A stretch of DNA of 64,000 nt from Sphingomonas lacunae (GTDB lineage: Bacteria > Pseudomonadota > Alphaproteobacteria > Sphingomonadales > Sphingomonadaceae), in contig NZ_CP053015.1 in NCBI RefSeq assembly GCF_012979535.1, positions 1 through 64,000 of the forward strand, read 5' to 3'. How positions within the stretch are numbered: the stretch's first letter is position 1; each line of letters starts with the position of its first letter. Shown here one piece after another: positions 53,420 through 62,813 of this stretch. The translations under genes and the position numbers were made by a program. The notes below the pieces were generated by a model, which made no database searches, was not told where the DNA came from, and saw nothing but the letters and a program-made list of their open reading frames with translations.

Positions 53420-56257
53420 TCAGATTTTCAGGCGCGCACCGAACAAGATGGTCCGACCGAAGTGGTTGTTCTCATAATTGCGGTCCGCATCGAAATCGGT
53501 GAAACGATACCGATATTCATCGGTCAGGTTGATGCCTTCGACCGAGACCTCGATATTCTCGGTGATCGCATAGCGGACCGAAGCATCGACATTGACCGTC
53601 GAACCATAGCCTTCAAATACATTGCCGGTGCCCGAATTGGCATCGATGAACCGGCTGCGATAGCTGACCGAAGCGCGGGCGCTGAACGGCCCTTCCTCGT
53701 AATAGAGCGTGCCATTGTAAGCGCGCTTGGACAGGCCGAACAGCGTCGCCGAACGGGTTGCCGCAATATTGCCGCCACCCGGCACCACCGATGGCCCCTG
53801 AACCGTATAATCGGCGTCGGACGTGACAAAGGTCGCGTTGGCGATGATGCCGAAATTGCTCAGCTTGCCCGGCAGGAAGCGCAACGGCATTTGCAGCGAC
53901 AATTCCATGCCGTCGAGCCTGGCTCCGGCACCGTTGCCAATGCTGTTGATGGTCCAGGGTTGGGCTTCGGGATTGACCGCTGCCGGGGAGCCAGCGGCGA
54001 TCAGCGAGAGCGGCAGGCCGGTCGAGGCAAAAGTGCCCGAACGCGATGCCGAAATCGGGAAACTCGACACATCCTTGCGGAACAGCGCGACCGAGAAGAT
54101 CGACTGCGGTGCGAAATACCATTCCAGGGCCAGGTCATAGGCGGTGGCGCGGAAGGGTTCGAGGAACGGATTACCGAAATTGACCCGATAGTTGAAACCG
54201 TCAACCGAACCGCCGGGGGTCAGGTTGCCCAGCGTCGGCCGGGTCATCACGTCCGATGCGGCGAAACGCACGATCAGGTCTTCCGCAGGGAACAGGGCCA
54301 GGTTCATCGACGGCAACCAGTCATCATAGCTGCGGCGAACCGTCGTCGCGACACCATTGTTCAGGCCAACGGAGCTCTGCCGTGTCTCAACATAACGGAC
54401 GCCGGCATTCATCGCGTAATCGATGCCGAACAGCGTCCCTTCATTGTTGAACTGCAGATAGCCGCCACGCACCGATTCAACGACGCTGCGCGTGTTGCCG
54501 GCATCAACCCTTGGCGTAATGCCATAGAGGCCGGTGAAGGTCGTCGATGTGGCGAGGTCAGGAACAATCCAGGTTGACGTTGTACCATCCGGCTGACCTG
54601 CGTTGCCCAGTGTGACAGTCTGCGACAGCGCGGCCGTGCCCGGGTAGCCGTAGACAGCGGTCGGCCCAAAGGCGCTCGACGGGGAACATGTGATGGCTAC
54701 TGACGTGGTGATGCGCGGGGCACCACCATTGCCACAGATCACCGTGTCGCGCTGGAATGCGACTGTATCAAAGGCAAAGCGGCGATAGACGGCACCCGCA
54801 AGGATGCTGAACCCTTCACTGACGTCCCATTCGGTACGCAATTGCAGCGTGCGGAACTTGTTGGTGACGTTTGACGGGCGATCACGGATTTCAGCCAGCT
54901 GGAAATTGGCGGGATCGGTGACGCTGGTGCCAAAGCTGATCAGCGGGCGGCCCATGTCGGTATAGTCGTAACGGAAATTCTGGGCGTCACGATCATCATA
55001 GATCATCGTCGTTTCAAGCGGGATGCTGGCATCGGACTTGGACAGGCCACCCAACAGGGTGAAACGGAAGCTGTCACCGACCTCCTGCTCCCATTCACCG
55101 CCGATCTGATAGAATTCGGTGGTCGATTCACGACGGTAATTTTCTGTGCGCACCCAGGCATCGTTGAAGGTGCCGGAAATCATGTTGTTGTTGGCGTCAT
55201 AGGTCGGGCTGATCACATTGATCGACCGCTCATTGCCGCGGAACAAGACTTCCAGCCATTGCTCGCCGCGCACTTCCTCGAAGCGGGAAAACAGGCCGTT
55301 GATCTCGAATTTGGTCGAATCGCTGGGTTCCCATTGAACGGTCCCGGTCAGGCCGAGACGGGTCTTGTCATGAGAGATGACGCCATAGCGCGGAATGCGC
55401 GGGTGAAACGACAGAGCAGCCCGGTCGCAGGCCGCGCTTGCGACATAGCTGCCGCCACTGTTGGCGGTGGTGAAACAATTGGTGGTATCCACGGAATCAA
55501 AGCGGGCCTGGGCCCAGCGCACCGTATTATTGCCCAACTGCAGGGTGCTGGCATCCGAATAGGCAGCGGAAAAGCTCGCGCCGAAAGTGCCCTCGTCATT
55601 GCGCCAGCTCAACAGGCCCGCGAGGCGTGGGCCCAGCGTGTCCGACAAGTCATTATAGCTGCCCTGGATCGACAACGCGCCAGTAAAGCCGGCCCGGCCG
55701 GCCAGCGGGTTACCGGTGTTGAGATCAACCACGGCACCGAGCGACCCTTCGTCAAGCGAGGCTTCGGCCGTCTTGCGCACGACGATCGAGTTGAACAGTT
55801 CGGAGGCAAAGACGTTGAAGTCAAAGGCGCGATCGCGGTTGGCAGCCGCCCCGTCAGTCGAGGTTGCTACGGTTTCCAGACCATTGACCCGGACGCGGGT
55901 GAATTGCGCGCCAAGGCCGCGCACGGTGATCGCCCGGCCTTCGCCACCATCACGCTGGATCGAGATGCCGGGAATGCGCTGGAGAGACTCTGCAAGATTC
56001 TGGTCCGGGAATTTGGCCATATCCTCGGCGACGATGGCATCGACCGCCGCAACAGAGTCGCGCTTGACGTTCAGCGCGGCCTCAAGGGACTGACGGAAAC
56101 CGGTGACAACAATGTCGCCGGCATCCTCTGCGCTGACACTAACCTCATCGGATGCGGTCGTGGCATCCTGCGCGTGGGCCGCGGTGGCCAGCCCGGTGGC
56201 GCAGCTCAATACCAGCGCGACGCGCAAGGCGGAAATTCGCGAAAACGGCCTCTTCAT
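53420..56257 (-). CDS. TonB-dependent receptor, carbohydrate type
   Basis: 945 aa from ATG 56257 (MKRPFSRIS); the frame opens at 56326. The signal peptide ends AAHAQ. The TonB box and plug read DIVVTGFRQSLEAALNVKRD, MAKFPDQNLAESLQRIPG and GRAITVRGLGAQFTRVRVNG, the set typical of large sugar-importing receptors in Caulobacter, Xanthomonas and sphingomonads. The C-terminus ends LFGARLKI. It likely imports oligogalacturonides. It is divergent from the pectate lyase; the LacI-type operator at 56391 lies between them. Confidence 0.94.
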   Translation of the reverse strand: MKRPFSRISALRVALVLSCATGLATAAHAQDATTASDEVSVSAEDAGDIVVTGFRQSLEAALNVKRDSVAAVDAIVAEDMAKFPDQNLAESLQRIPGISIQRDGGEGRAITVRGLGAQFTRVRVNGLETVATSTDGAAANRDRAFDFNVFASELFNSIVVRKTAEASLDEGSLGAVVDLNTGNPLAGRAGFTGALSIQGSYNDLSDTLGPRLAGLLSWRNDEGTFGASFSAAYSDASTLQLGNNTVRWAQARFDSVDTTNCFTTANSGGSYVASAACDRAALSFHPRIPRYGVISHDKTRLGLTGTVQWEPSDSTKFEINGLFSRFEEVRGEQWLEVLFRGNERSINVISPTYDANNNMISGTFNDAWVRTENYRRESTTEFYQIGGEWEQEVGDSFRFTLLGGLSKSDASIPLETTMIYDDRDAQNFRYDYTDMGRPLISFGTSVTDPANFQLAEIRDRPSNVTNKFRTLQLRTEWDVSEGFSILAGAVYRRFAFDTVAFQRDTVICGNGGAPRITTSVAITCSPSSAFGPTAVYGYPGTAALSQTVTLGNAGQPDGTTSTWIVPDLATSTTFTGLYGITPRVDAGNTRSVVESVRGGYLQFNNEGTLFGIDYAMNAGVRYVETRQSSVGLNNGVATTVRRSYDDWLPSMNLALFPAEDLIVRFAASDVMTRPTLGNLTPGGSVDGFNYRVNFGNPFLEPFRATAYDLALEWYFAPQSIFSVALFRKDVSSFPISASRSGTFASTGLPLSLIAAGSPAAVNPEAQPWTINSIGNGAGARLDGMELSLQMPLRFLPGKLSNFGIIANATFVTSDADYTVQGPSVVPGGGNIAATRSATLFGLSKRAYNGTLYYEEGPFSARASVSYRSRFIDANSGTGNVFEGYGSTVNVDASVRYAITENIEVSVEGINLTDEYRYRFTDFDADRNYENNHFGRTILFGARLKI

Positions 56258-56390
56258 TGGCTTTAACCTCCCTGCGACGCCGCACGGAAGGACTTTAGCA
56301 CAGGATGCGGGCGACTCGAATCGCATCCATCCCGTCAGCCTCTCCCCTGCGCGTCCTGTTCTAGACGTCTCTTGTCACGGCGCCCTTTTG

Positions 56391-56404
56391 GGTAACCGGT
56401 GTCA
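56391..56404. promoter_or_regulatory. LacI-type operator, copy 1 (pectate lyase/TonB receptor promoter)
   Basis: GGTAACCGGTGTCA with near-dyad symmetry around ACCGGT. An identical 14-mer is at 63507-63520 in front of the isomerase gene, next to the LacI regulator gene. It lies 54 bp before the pectate lyase ATG and about 134 bp from the receptor start. Confidence 0.8.
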
Positions 56405-56457
56405 TTGGTTATTGCAGGGGACGCCCGCTTCTGTCAAGCAGTGTGCGGGAGAGAGTC

Positions 56458-57834
56458 ATGCGCCGATTTTTCATATGTCTTCAACTCATTGCTTTTGCTT
56501 ACTTTTTGGCAAACGCACCGATCGAATCCGCCCAGGCTCAGGCTCGCGGGGTGGCTCTAGCTGGCACTCTACCCGCACCAACCAGCGGCGGTGCCGGCGG
56601 ACGCATCATCCGCGTCACAAGCCTCGCCGCCTCCGGACCCGGCACGCTCCGCGAAGCGCTCGACGCCACCGGCCCACGGATCATAGTTTTCGAAGTCGGC
56701 GGAGTGATCGACCTCGGCAGATCAACCCTGAGCATCAGCCAGCCCTTTGTTACCATTGCAGGCCAGACTGCGCCCAGTCCCGGCATCACCATCATCCGCG
56801 GAGGCATCGACGTCAGAACCAACGACGTCATCCTCTCCCACATCCGCGTGTACACGGGTGCCGACGGCCAGCCACGCCGAAGCGGCTGGGAAGCCGACGC
56901 CTTGTCTACGGTCGCAGCTGCCAATGTGTGGATTGATCAATGCAGTTTCCTGTGGGGCGTTGACGAGAACATGTCCGCGTCTGGTCCGCGCTTTACTGGC
57001 AATTCGGTTGAGGAATGGCGCGCCGGGACCAGTCGGAACATTGTCTTCAGCAACAATCTGGCCGCCGAAGGGCTCGCGGATTCAAGCCACCCAAAGGGGG
57101 AACACAGCAAAGGCTCACTGATCCACGACAATGCAACCGGCATTGTCTTTTACCGCAACGTCTGGGCCCATAATGTCGAGCGCCATCCGCTGGTCAAAGG
57201 TGGCGCGCAGGTGCTCATGATCAACAACCTTATCTACAATCCGGGTCATCGCGCGCTGCACTACAATCTGATGGCGCTGGAATGGACCGGCCAGCCCTAT
57301 GTCGACGGCCAGATCACCGCGATCGGCAATGTCATGCGCGGCGGCAATGATACGGACGAAGGCCTGCCCTTCCTGATGTTGGGCGGCGACGGAGACCTGA
57401 GCTATTACGGCAGGGATAATCTAGCTGTGGACCGGCATGGCAATGCCCTCCCCCAATTCGGGCGCTACGGCGAAACTCGCGCCCGCCTTATCCATGCGCG
57501 TCGTCCGTTGGCCCCGCTCGACGGCTATCGCATTCTTGAAGCTCGGGACGTTGAAACCTCGGTTCTGGCAACGGCAGGTGCCCGACCATGGGACCGCAGC
57601 GCCGATGACATCCGCGTCCTTTTCTTTGTGGCCGAAGGACGCGGAGACATCATTGATGATGAGAGTGAGGTCAGCAGCTATCCCGCGTCGACCCCGACCA
57701 ACGCAGCCTTCATCGAAGGGCAATGGGACCTGGCGACCATGACCCCCCTGTCTGGCCGATACCCGGGCCAGACGGCTTTTGCCGCGCCACAGGAAAACCT
57801 GTCCCCCCGCGATCGGCGGAGTCGAGGGGAATGA
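56458..57834 (+). CDS. Secreted pectate lyase-like protein (parallel beta-helix)
   Basis: 458 aa from ATG 56458, preceded by GGGAGAGAG. The signal peptide ends SAQAQA. PTSGGAGGRIIRVTSLAASG and GPGTLREALDATGPRIIVFE, then VTIAGQTAPSPGITI, are hallmarks of PL1-type pectate lyases. WIDQCSFLWGVDENMS carries the Ca-binding acidic strand region and NVERHPLV the likely catalytic Arg. It cleaves polygalacturonate by beta-elimination, giving unsaturated oligouronides. Its stop overlaps the next gene by 4 bp. Confidence 0.9.
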   Translation: MRRFFICLQLIAFAYFLANAPIESAQAQARGVALAGTLPAPTSGGAGGRIIRVTSLAASGPGTLREALDATGPRIIVFEVGGVIDLGRSTLSISQPFVTIAGQTAPSPGITIIRGGIDVRTNDVILSHIRVYTGADGQPRRSGWEADALSTVAAANVWIDQCSFLWGVDENMSASGPRFTGNSVEEWRAGTSRNIVFSNNLAAEGLADSSHPKGEHSKGSLIHDNATGIVFYRNVWAHNVERHPLVKGGAQVLMINNLIYNPGHRALHYNLMALEWTGQPYVDGQITAIGNVMRGGNDTDEGLPFLMLGGDGDLSYYGRDNLAVDRHGNALPQFGRYGETRARLIHARRPLAPLDGYRILEARDVETSVLATAGARPWDRSADDIRVLFFVAEGRGDIIDDESEVSSYPASTPTNAAFIEGQWDLATMTPLSGRYPGQTAFAAPQENLSPRDRRSRGE

Positions 57835-58241
57835 GCCTTCTCTTGACCCTGTTGCTCGGCACCGCGCCGCCCATGGTCGTGGTTGACGAACAGGATGTCA
57901 TGCGTCGGGAGCCACCACCTCATGGAGCGATCGGCATGTCAACCGCATGGCGAATCAGCGATGTCGTGCCCCAGCCCCGAACAATGGAATTCCGACGCCG
58001 TGCTCTCGACCCCGGCGCAGCCATAGGCGAACACCTTATTGATCATGATGAAGTCTATTACGTCCTTTCGGGGCGCGGCGAGGTCACCTCTGACGGCGTA
58101 ACGTCAGTCCTGGAACCGGGTATGGCCGCCTATCTTTACAGCGGCGCTGTGGTTGGGATCCGCCAGACCGGGGAGGTGCCACTCAATCTGATCATCGCCT
58201 ACCCGGTCACACAGGCCACAGCCGCAGGTTCGCGCCCCTAA
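57831..58241 (+). CDS. Secreted cupin domain protein coupled to pectate lyase
   Basis: 136 aa from ATG 57831, overlapping the lyase stop by ATGA. A short hydrophobic leader (MSLLLTLLLGTAPP) suggests export. The cupin core is GEHLIDHDEVYYVLSGRGEV, with metal-binding His/Asp/Glu, and GMAAYLYSGAVVGIRQTG. The small size and context resemble KdgF, which opens unsaturated uronates to the linear keto form. KdgF is usually cytoplasmic, so the leader is odd. Function is inferred from context. Confidence 0.8.
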   Translation: MSLLLTLLLGTAPPMVVVDEQDVMRREPPPHGAIGMSTAWRISDVVPQPRTMEFRRRALDPGAAIGEHLIDHDEVYYVLSGRGEVTSDGVTSVLEPGMAAYLYSGAVVGIRQTGEVPLNLIIAYPVTQATAAGSRP

Positions 58242-59386
58242 TCAGCGATCCAGGCCAGCGGCCAGACATTGGGAGAGGATTGAGCCAAAAGACTGGCGGC
58301 CTCCTCAAGATGCGAGCCTGACGTTGCCACATCGTCAACCAAGATAACCGGCCGGGTGATGGTTTCGGCCAACTTCATCCGGGGTCTCCGCACATTGGTC
58401 GCGGGATGCGACGTCCCTTTGACAGCGATCGGTTCAAATGCCTCCTGAAAATCGACCTGCATCAGTTCCGACATTCGCTTGGCAACCCGGCAACTCAAGC
58501 ACCCCGGTCCAGAATGGCCGCACGGCACCGGTACGATGATGGCATTGCCAACATCGCCGTAAATCTCGCGGACAATCCCTGCCAACTCACTGGCAATCGC
58601 ATCGACAAAGGGAATGGAGCCCCTCAACTTCAAGGCCTTGAGCGCGTCAATCTGAAACCGCTTGATCGACTTGCGCCATGTCCGGACTCCGAAATAACGG
58701 CGATTGCCGCGCCTGAGCATGCGTGGCTGATGCAACAAGGTTTCCAGAAGGAATTGTTCAACAGCCAGAGGGTCATGCGCTTGGGCATCCGCACCGGCCA
58801 CTTGCGGCTCCACAATATGGCCGATGGCTGGCATCGGCTTGTGCGTTTCACGCACATTCGGATCAGTGGCGCGCTTTTCCACGAACAATGTCATCATCAT
58901 ATCGATGATATCACCAGACATTTGGGCCAGCTGCTGCACTTTGGCCTGACGTCGAGGGTCGACCATCCTTGGCTCGAAATCAACGCAAACCAGACCGACG
59001 TAATTGCCCCTGCCCAGCCGTGCATCAGTGCATAGCGGGGCGCCAATAACATAGCGGAACTGCGGGCCTGACCTGACAAATCCAGCCAAGCTTAACTCGG
59101 GGTGCTGCGCTGTATCCCCGACTTCAAATACGCTGGGGCCCAAGTCGACATAATCATAGTCATTACTATCCCAATGCATTGCCCGGGAAACGGTCAATCC
59201 ATGAGAGGCGAGCAACAGCCAATCACCCCCATGCGTCAGATAAACAAAGCTCATCGGCGTATCGCAGATGGAGGCCGCAGTTCGAGCAACTCGCCCGAGT
59301 ATCTCTGTTGACTGAGGGGACATCAACCGCTTGATCAAAGCAGAATCGACGGGCGGAATATGCGACAGAGAGAGTAGACGCTTCAT
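58238..59386 (-). CDS. GAF domain-phosphoribosyltransferase fusion protein
   Basis: 382 aa. Residues about 20-165 look like a GAF domain (FVYLTHGGDWLLLASHGL, FRYVIGAPLCTDARLG, YVGLVCVDF). Residues about 250-382 form a phosphoribosyltransferase fold: IIVPVPCGHSGPGCLSCRVA and the PRPP loop VILVDDVATSGSHLEEA, as in ComF-type proteins. The CGHSGPGCLSC segment may bind zinc. The base and ligand are unknown. It interrupts the pectin locus, converges on the cupin gene (4-bp overlap) and looks unrelated to it. No named family is recognised. Confidence 0.75.
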   Translation of the reverse strand: MKRLLSLSHIPPVDSALIKRLMSPQSTEILGRVARTAASICDTPMSFVYLTHGGDWLLLASHGLTVSRAMHWDSNDYDYVDLGPSVFEVGDTAQHPELSLAGFVRSGPQFRYVIGAPLCTDARLGRGNYVGLVCVDFEPRMVDPRRQAKVQQLAQMSGDIIDMMMTLFVEKRATDPNVRETHKPMPAIGHIVEPQVAGADAQAHDPLAVEQFLLETLLHQPRMLRRGNRRYFGVRTWRKSIKRFQIDALKALKLRGSIPFVDAIASELAGIVREIYGDVGNAIIVPVPCGHSGPGCLSCRVAKRMSELMQVDFQEAFEPIAVKGTSHPATNVRRPRMKLAETITRPVILVDDVATSGSHLEEAASLLAQSSPNVWPLAWIAD

Positions 59387-59545
59387 AGCGGCCTCCTCTT
59401 CGCTTGCCTTGTCAAATGTCTCACCCTCAGCATTTCAACAAAGACCCTCATCTCTCTGATCAAGGTCCCGAGACAAAGCAAACAAAAGAACAATTAATAT
59501 GGCATTTATCGCGTCAATTCATTTGCTTACCGTCTCAGCATAGCA

Positions 59546-61045
59546 TCAACTGCCCGGTTGGATATAGGGCACATGAGCAAATAATTGCCTTTCCCACCGC
59601 CTGGGATCATTTTCCACATGACTGTGGACATCGAACAGCATGGTCTTGCGATGGCGCAGTTCATAGGCTGGCCAACCCGGGTTGCCCGTACGGGCAAAGC
59701 GAACGAAGGCATCCATAATCGTTCGGCTCATGGCCTGTCGTTCGGGTGTGCTATCAGTGAAGGTGCCAAACGACAGACCAATGTCATCCGTATGCATCGC
59801 CTGTTCAAAGTCCAGTTGGTAGACAAAGGTGTTGCCTTGGCCATCCCGGGCTCGTGCCTCTGCCTCTTCCACCTGCCCACGCCAACTGCGTGCTGCCGTG
59901 ACGATACGATGGAACAGTTCCTCCGGCGCGGCGTGAGGATAGTGTGTCCGGAACTGGGCTACGACCCAATGCGGTTCGATATCGACCCGCATCTCAGGCG
60001 CGATGCGCTCCGCAAGATTGGCCCAGTCAAGTCCCAGGAGAACACGCCCGTCAGCCGGATAAAACGCCCGCGTTTCCAGGACAGTGTTGCCGAGCAGCAT
60101 GGGAATATGCGCCGACTGCGACGGGGCATCGGGCCAGAAGGGGTGTCGATGCAGGTGCCGCATATCAAGCACCGGGCCCATGTAAACACCACCACCCAAA
60201 ATGGGGTCGGTGGCCGACAGCGCGGCAATCAGTTGCTCGACCGGGGCGGTGGCGGGATCAACGCCCTGCCCCAGTTGATCAAGGAATGCACGGGCACGAC
60301 GCGCAGCATTGAGCGGCCCTGATGCCGTCACTTGCTGGCCCGACATGGTGATCGCCTTGTGGAACAGGCCCGCCGCCTCGGGCATCGCCATCAGCGTGGC
60401 GATCTTGGCCCCACCTCCTGATTGGCCGAACAGCGTGACATTGCCTGGATCACCGCCAAAGGCCGCAATGTTGCGCTGGACCCACTGGAGCGCACAGATC
60501 AGGTCAAGCTGGCCCGCATTGCCGCTGTCGGGGAAACGGTCTGGCAGATAAAGATAGCCGAACGCATTGAGCCGGTGGTTGACGGTGACGACGACGACAT
60601 CGCCGCGCCGGGCCAACTCCGTGCCATCATTGAGCGGGTCAGCCACACTGCCCGCCGAATAGGCACCGCCATGGAAATAGACCATGACCGGCAGGCGCTG
60701 ATCCGCCAACGGCGTCCTGCCAGGCGTGAAGACATTGAGGAAGAGACAATCTTCATCAACCAAGGGGTAGCGGCCCCCGACCTGCGGACAGGAAGGGATC
60801 AGACGACCCGTCGGGATATCCGCCGCACTGTCAGTCACAGGCCTCGGCGCTGCAAAGCGGCCCGGAACAAGACCATATCTGATGCCGCTGAACATTGTCG
60901 GGCTGATCGAAAAATAGCGTCCCGACGGCGCAAAGGCCCATGGCGCAATTGGCAAGGCGGCGTCCGCCCGCGACGCAAGCATCATCCCCGCCACAACCCC
61001 GCCCGCCATAACGGCACGGCGGCTCAACCCCTCACCGCCGGACAT
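59546..61045 (-). CDS. Type B carboxylesterase
   Basis: 499 aa from ATG 61045, overlapping the kinase stop by 14 bp; the frame is open to 61102. A Tat signal (SRRAVMAGG) leads to a periplasmic enzyme. FSGIRYGLVPGRFAAP, EDCLFLNVFTP, VMVYFHGGAYSAGS and the nucleophile LFGQSGGGAK are type B carboxylesterase hallmarks. It is last in the isomerase-dehydrogenase-kinase operon, so it likely removes methyl, acetyl or feruloyl esters from pectin. Confidence 0.9.
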   Translation of the reverse strand: MSGGEGLSRRAVMAGGVVAGMMLASRADAALPIAPWAFAPSGRYFSISPTMFSGIRYGLVPGRFAAPRPVTDSAADIPTGRLIPSCPQVGGRYPLVDEDCLFLNVFTPGRTPLADQRLPVMVYFHGGAYSAGSVADPLNDGTELARRGDVVVVTVNHRLNAFGYLYLPDRFPDSGNAGQLDLICALQWVQRNIAAFGGDPGNVTLFGQSGGGAKIATLMAMPEAAGLFHKAITMSGQQVTASGPLNAARRARAFLDQLGQGVDPATAPVEQLIAALSATDPILGGGVYMGPVLDMRHLHRHPFWPDAPSQSAHIPMLLGNTVLETRAFYPADGRVLLGLDWANLAERIAPEMRVDIEPHWVVAQFRTHYPHAAPEELFHRIVTAARSWRGQVEEAEARARDGQGNTFVYQLDFEQAMHTDDIGLSFGTFTDSTPERQAMSRTIMDAFVRFARTGNPGWPAYELRHRKTMLFDVHSHVENDPRRWERQLFAHVPYIQPGS

Positions 61046-62042
61046 CAAGTCCGCCAGCAATGAAGGCGTCAATGTCGCCTTGCCCGAACAGGCTCGCGTC
61101 ACCAGGCAGCGAATGTTTCAGCACAGTCAGGGCAAGACCCGTTTCAGCCATCGCCTTTACGTCGCCGCCGGACAGATGCGCATGAAGGACACCTGCGGCA
61201 AAGGCATCACCTGCTCCGATGCGGTCAACGATCCCGGTGACGTCAATCTCTTCGGTCTGGTACGCGCCATCGCGTTGGTCGATCCGGGCGGCAATGCGGT
61301 GATGATCCGCGCTGACGGTATGGCGAGCGGTTGAAGCAATGAGCTTGAGATGCGGGAAGGCAGCAAAGCCAGCCTCCGCCGCTTCACGCCGCCGATCCGC
61401 TCCATCTCCCGAAAAATCATGTCCCAGCGCCAGCGAAAGATCGCGGTGATTGCCAAACAATATGTCGGCCATGCTGATGAGGTCAGACAGTATGGCGCGC
61501 GGATTACTGTCCCACGCGTCCCACAACATGGCCCGGTAATTGCCGTCGAACGACACCGGCACGCCAATGCGGCGGGCGGCGCGGGCGGCCTTCAGCGCGG
61601 CTTCGGCCGCGGCGGGGCCAAGCGCGGGGGTGATGCCCGAAAGGTGCAGCAAGCAGGCGCCGCCGAGCACGACATCCCAATCCACGCCCTCACCCGGAGC
61701 TGAGGCAAAGCTCGACCCACCGCGGTCATAGACTATTTCCGATGCGCGCAGCCCGGCTCCGACGCTGAGGAAATAGAGGCCCATGCGACCTGGCCCGGTG
61801 CTCACATGGCGACAATCCACACCACGCCCGCGAACTTCCGCGACAGCGCCGCGGCCCAAGGCGTTGTCGGGCACGCGGCTGATCATCACACAGTCATGGC
61901 CGAGGCTGGCAAGGCCGATAGCGACATTGGCCTCTGCCCCGCCAACATGCAGGGAAAGCGAAGGTGATTGCATCAGGAGTTCATGCCCCGGCGCAGTCAG
62001 ACGGATCAGCAGCTCACCGAAGAAAAGGACTGGGCGGGTCAT
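61032..62042 (-). CDS. kdgK: 2-dehydro-3-deoxygluconokinase (PfkB family)
   Basis: 336 aa from ATG 62042 (MTRPVLFFGELLIRL), 10 bp after the dehydrogenase stop; ATG 62048 is also possible and the long upstream extension is not used. LHVGGAEANVAIGLASLG and the C-terminal DRIGAGDAFAAGVL (catalytic GAGD) are PfkB sugar-kinase motifs. It would phosphorylate 2-keto-3-deoxygluconate to KDPG. The assignment to KDG rests on the locus; other keto-sugars are possible. Confidence 0.88.
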   Translation of the reverse strand: MTRPVLFFGELLIRLTAPGHELLMQSPSLSLHVGGAEANVAIGLASLGHDCVMISRVPDNALGRGAVAEVRGRGVDCRHVSTGPGRMGLYFLSVGAGLRASEIVYDRGGSSFASAPGEGVDWDVVLGGACLLHLSGITPALGPAAAEAALKAARAARRIGVPVSFDGNYRAMLWDAWDSNPRAILSDLISMADILFGNHRDLSLALGHDFSGDGADRRREAAEAGFAAFPHLKLIASTARHTVSADHHRIAARIDQRDGAYQTEEIDVTGIVDRIGAGDAFAAGVLHAHLSGGDVKAMAETGLALTVLKHSLPGDASLFGQGDIDAFIAGGLDVRR

Positions 62043-62052
62043 GACCATCTGG

Positions 62053-62808
62053 CTAGCGCGCAAGCCAGCCGCCGTCGACGGCAAGGATATGGCCAGTGAC
62101 ATAATCCGAGGCCGAAGACGCGAGAAAAACCGCGGCTCCGGCAATATCCTCTGGTCGGCCCCATCGTCCGGCGGGTATGCGTTCCACAATCTGCCGGTTG
62201 CGGGTTTCATCCGCTTGCAATGCAGCAGTGTTGTTCGTTGCAATATATCCAGGGGCGATGGCGTTGACCTGTACACCCTTGGCAGCCAATTCATTGGCCA
62301 TCGCCTTGGTCACCCCTCCAACCCCGGACTTGGCAGCAGCATAGCTGGGCACACGAATGCCGCCCTGAAAGGTCAGCAGGCTAGCAATGTTGATGATCTT
62401 GCCTGACCCGCGCTCCACCATATGGCGCGCGGTGGCCTGGCTGAGAAAAAACAGAGACTTGAGGTTCGTGTCTGTTACCGCGTCCCAATCCTCCTCGCTG
62501 AAATCGAGCAGATCGGCGCGGCGGATGATACCGGCATTGTTGACGAGGACGTCGAGTCGGCCAAGTCCGGTTAGCGCCTCTTCCACCACCCGCTGCACAG
62601 GTTCAACCGATCCCAGATCCGCTCGGATATTGACCACCTTGCGCCCGGTCGCCTCGATAAGATCCAGCGTCTCAGTCGGTTCGGATCGACCCGCGACGGC
62701 AACATCGGCCCCGGCCTCGGCAAGGGCAAGGGAGATGGCCTGGCCAATGCCGGTATTGGCACCTGTGACAAGTGCGACTTTGCCAGTCAGATCAAAGGAA
62801 ATCGTCAT
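62053..62808 (-). CDS. kduD: KduD-like SDR dehydrogenase (2-deoxy-D-gluconate 3-dehydrogenase family)
   Basis: 251 aa from ATG 62808; a TTG at 62817 gives three extra residues. FDLTGKVALVTGANTGIGQA, NNAGIIRRADLLDFSEEDWD, YAAAK and GYIATNNTAAL are characteristic of KduD. It reduces 2,5-diketo-3-deoxygluconate to 2-keto-3-deoxygluconate, the step after the isomerase encoded 5 bp upstream and before the kinase downstream. Confidence 0.93.
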   Translation of the reverse strand: MTISFDLTGKVALVTGANTGIGQAISLALAEAGADVAVAGRSEPTETLDLIEATGRKVVNIRADLGSVEPVQRVVEEALTGLGRLDVLVNNAGIIRRADLLDFSEEDWDAVTDTNLKSLFFLSQATARHMVERGSGKIINIASLLTFQGGIRVPSYAAAKSGVGGVTKAMANELAAKGVQVNAIAPGYIATNNTAALQADETRNRQIVERIPAGRWGRPEDIAGAAVFLASSASDYVTGHILAVDGGWLAR

Positions 62809-62813
62809 GAAGA

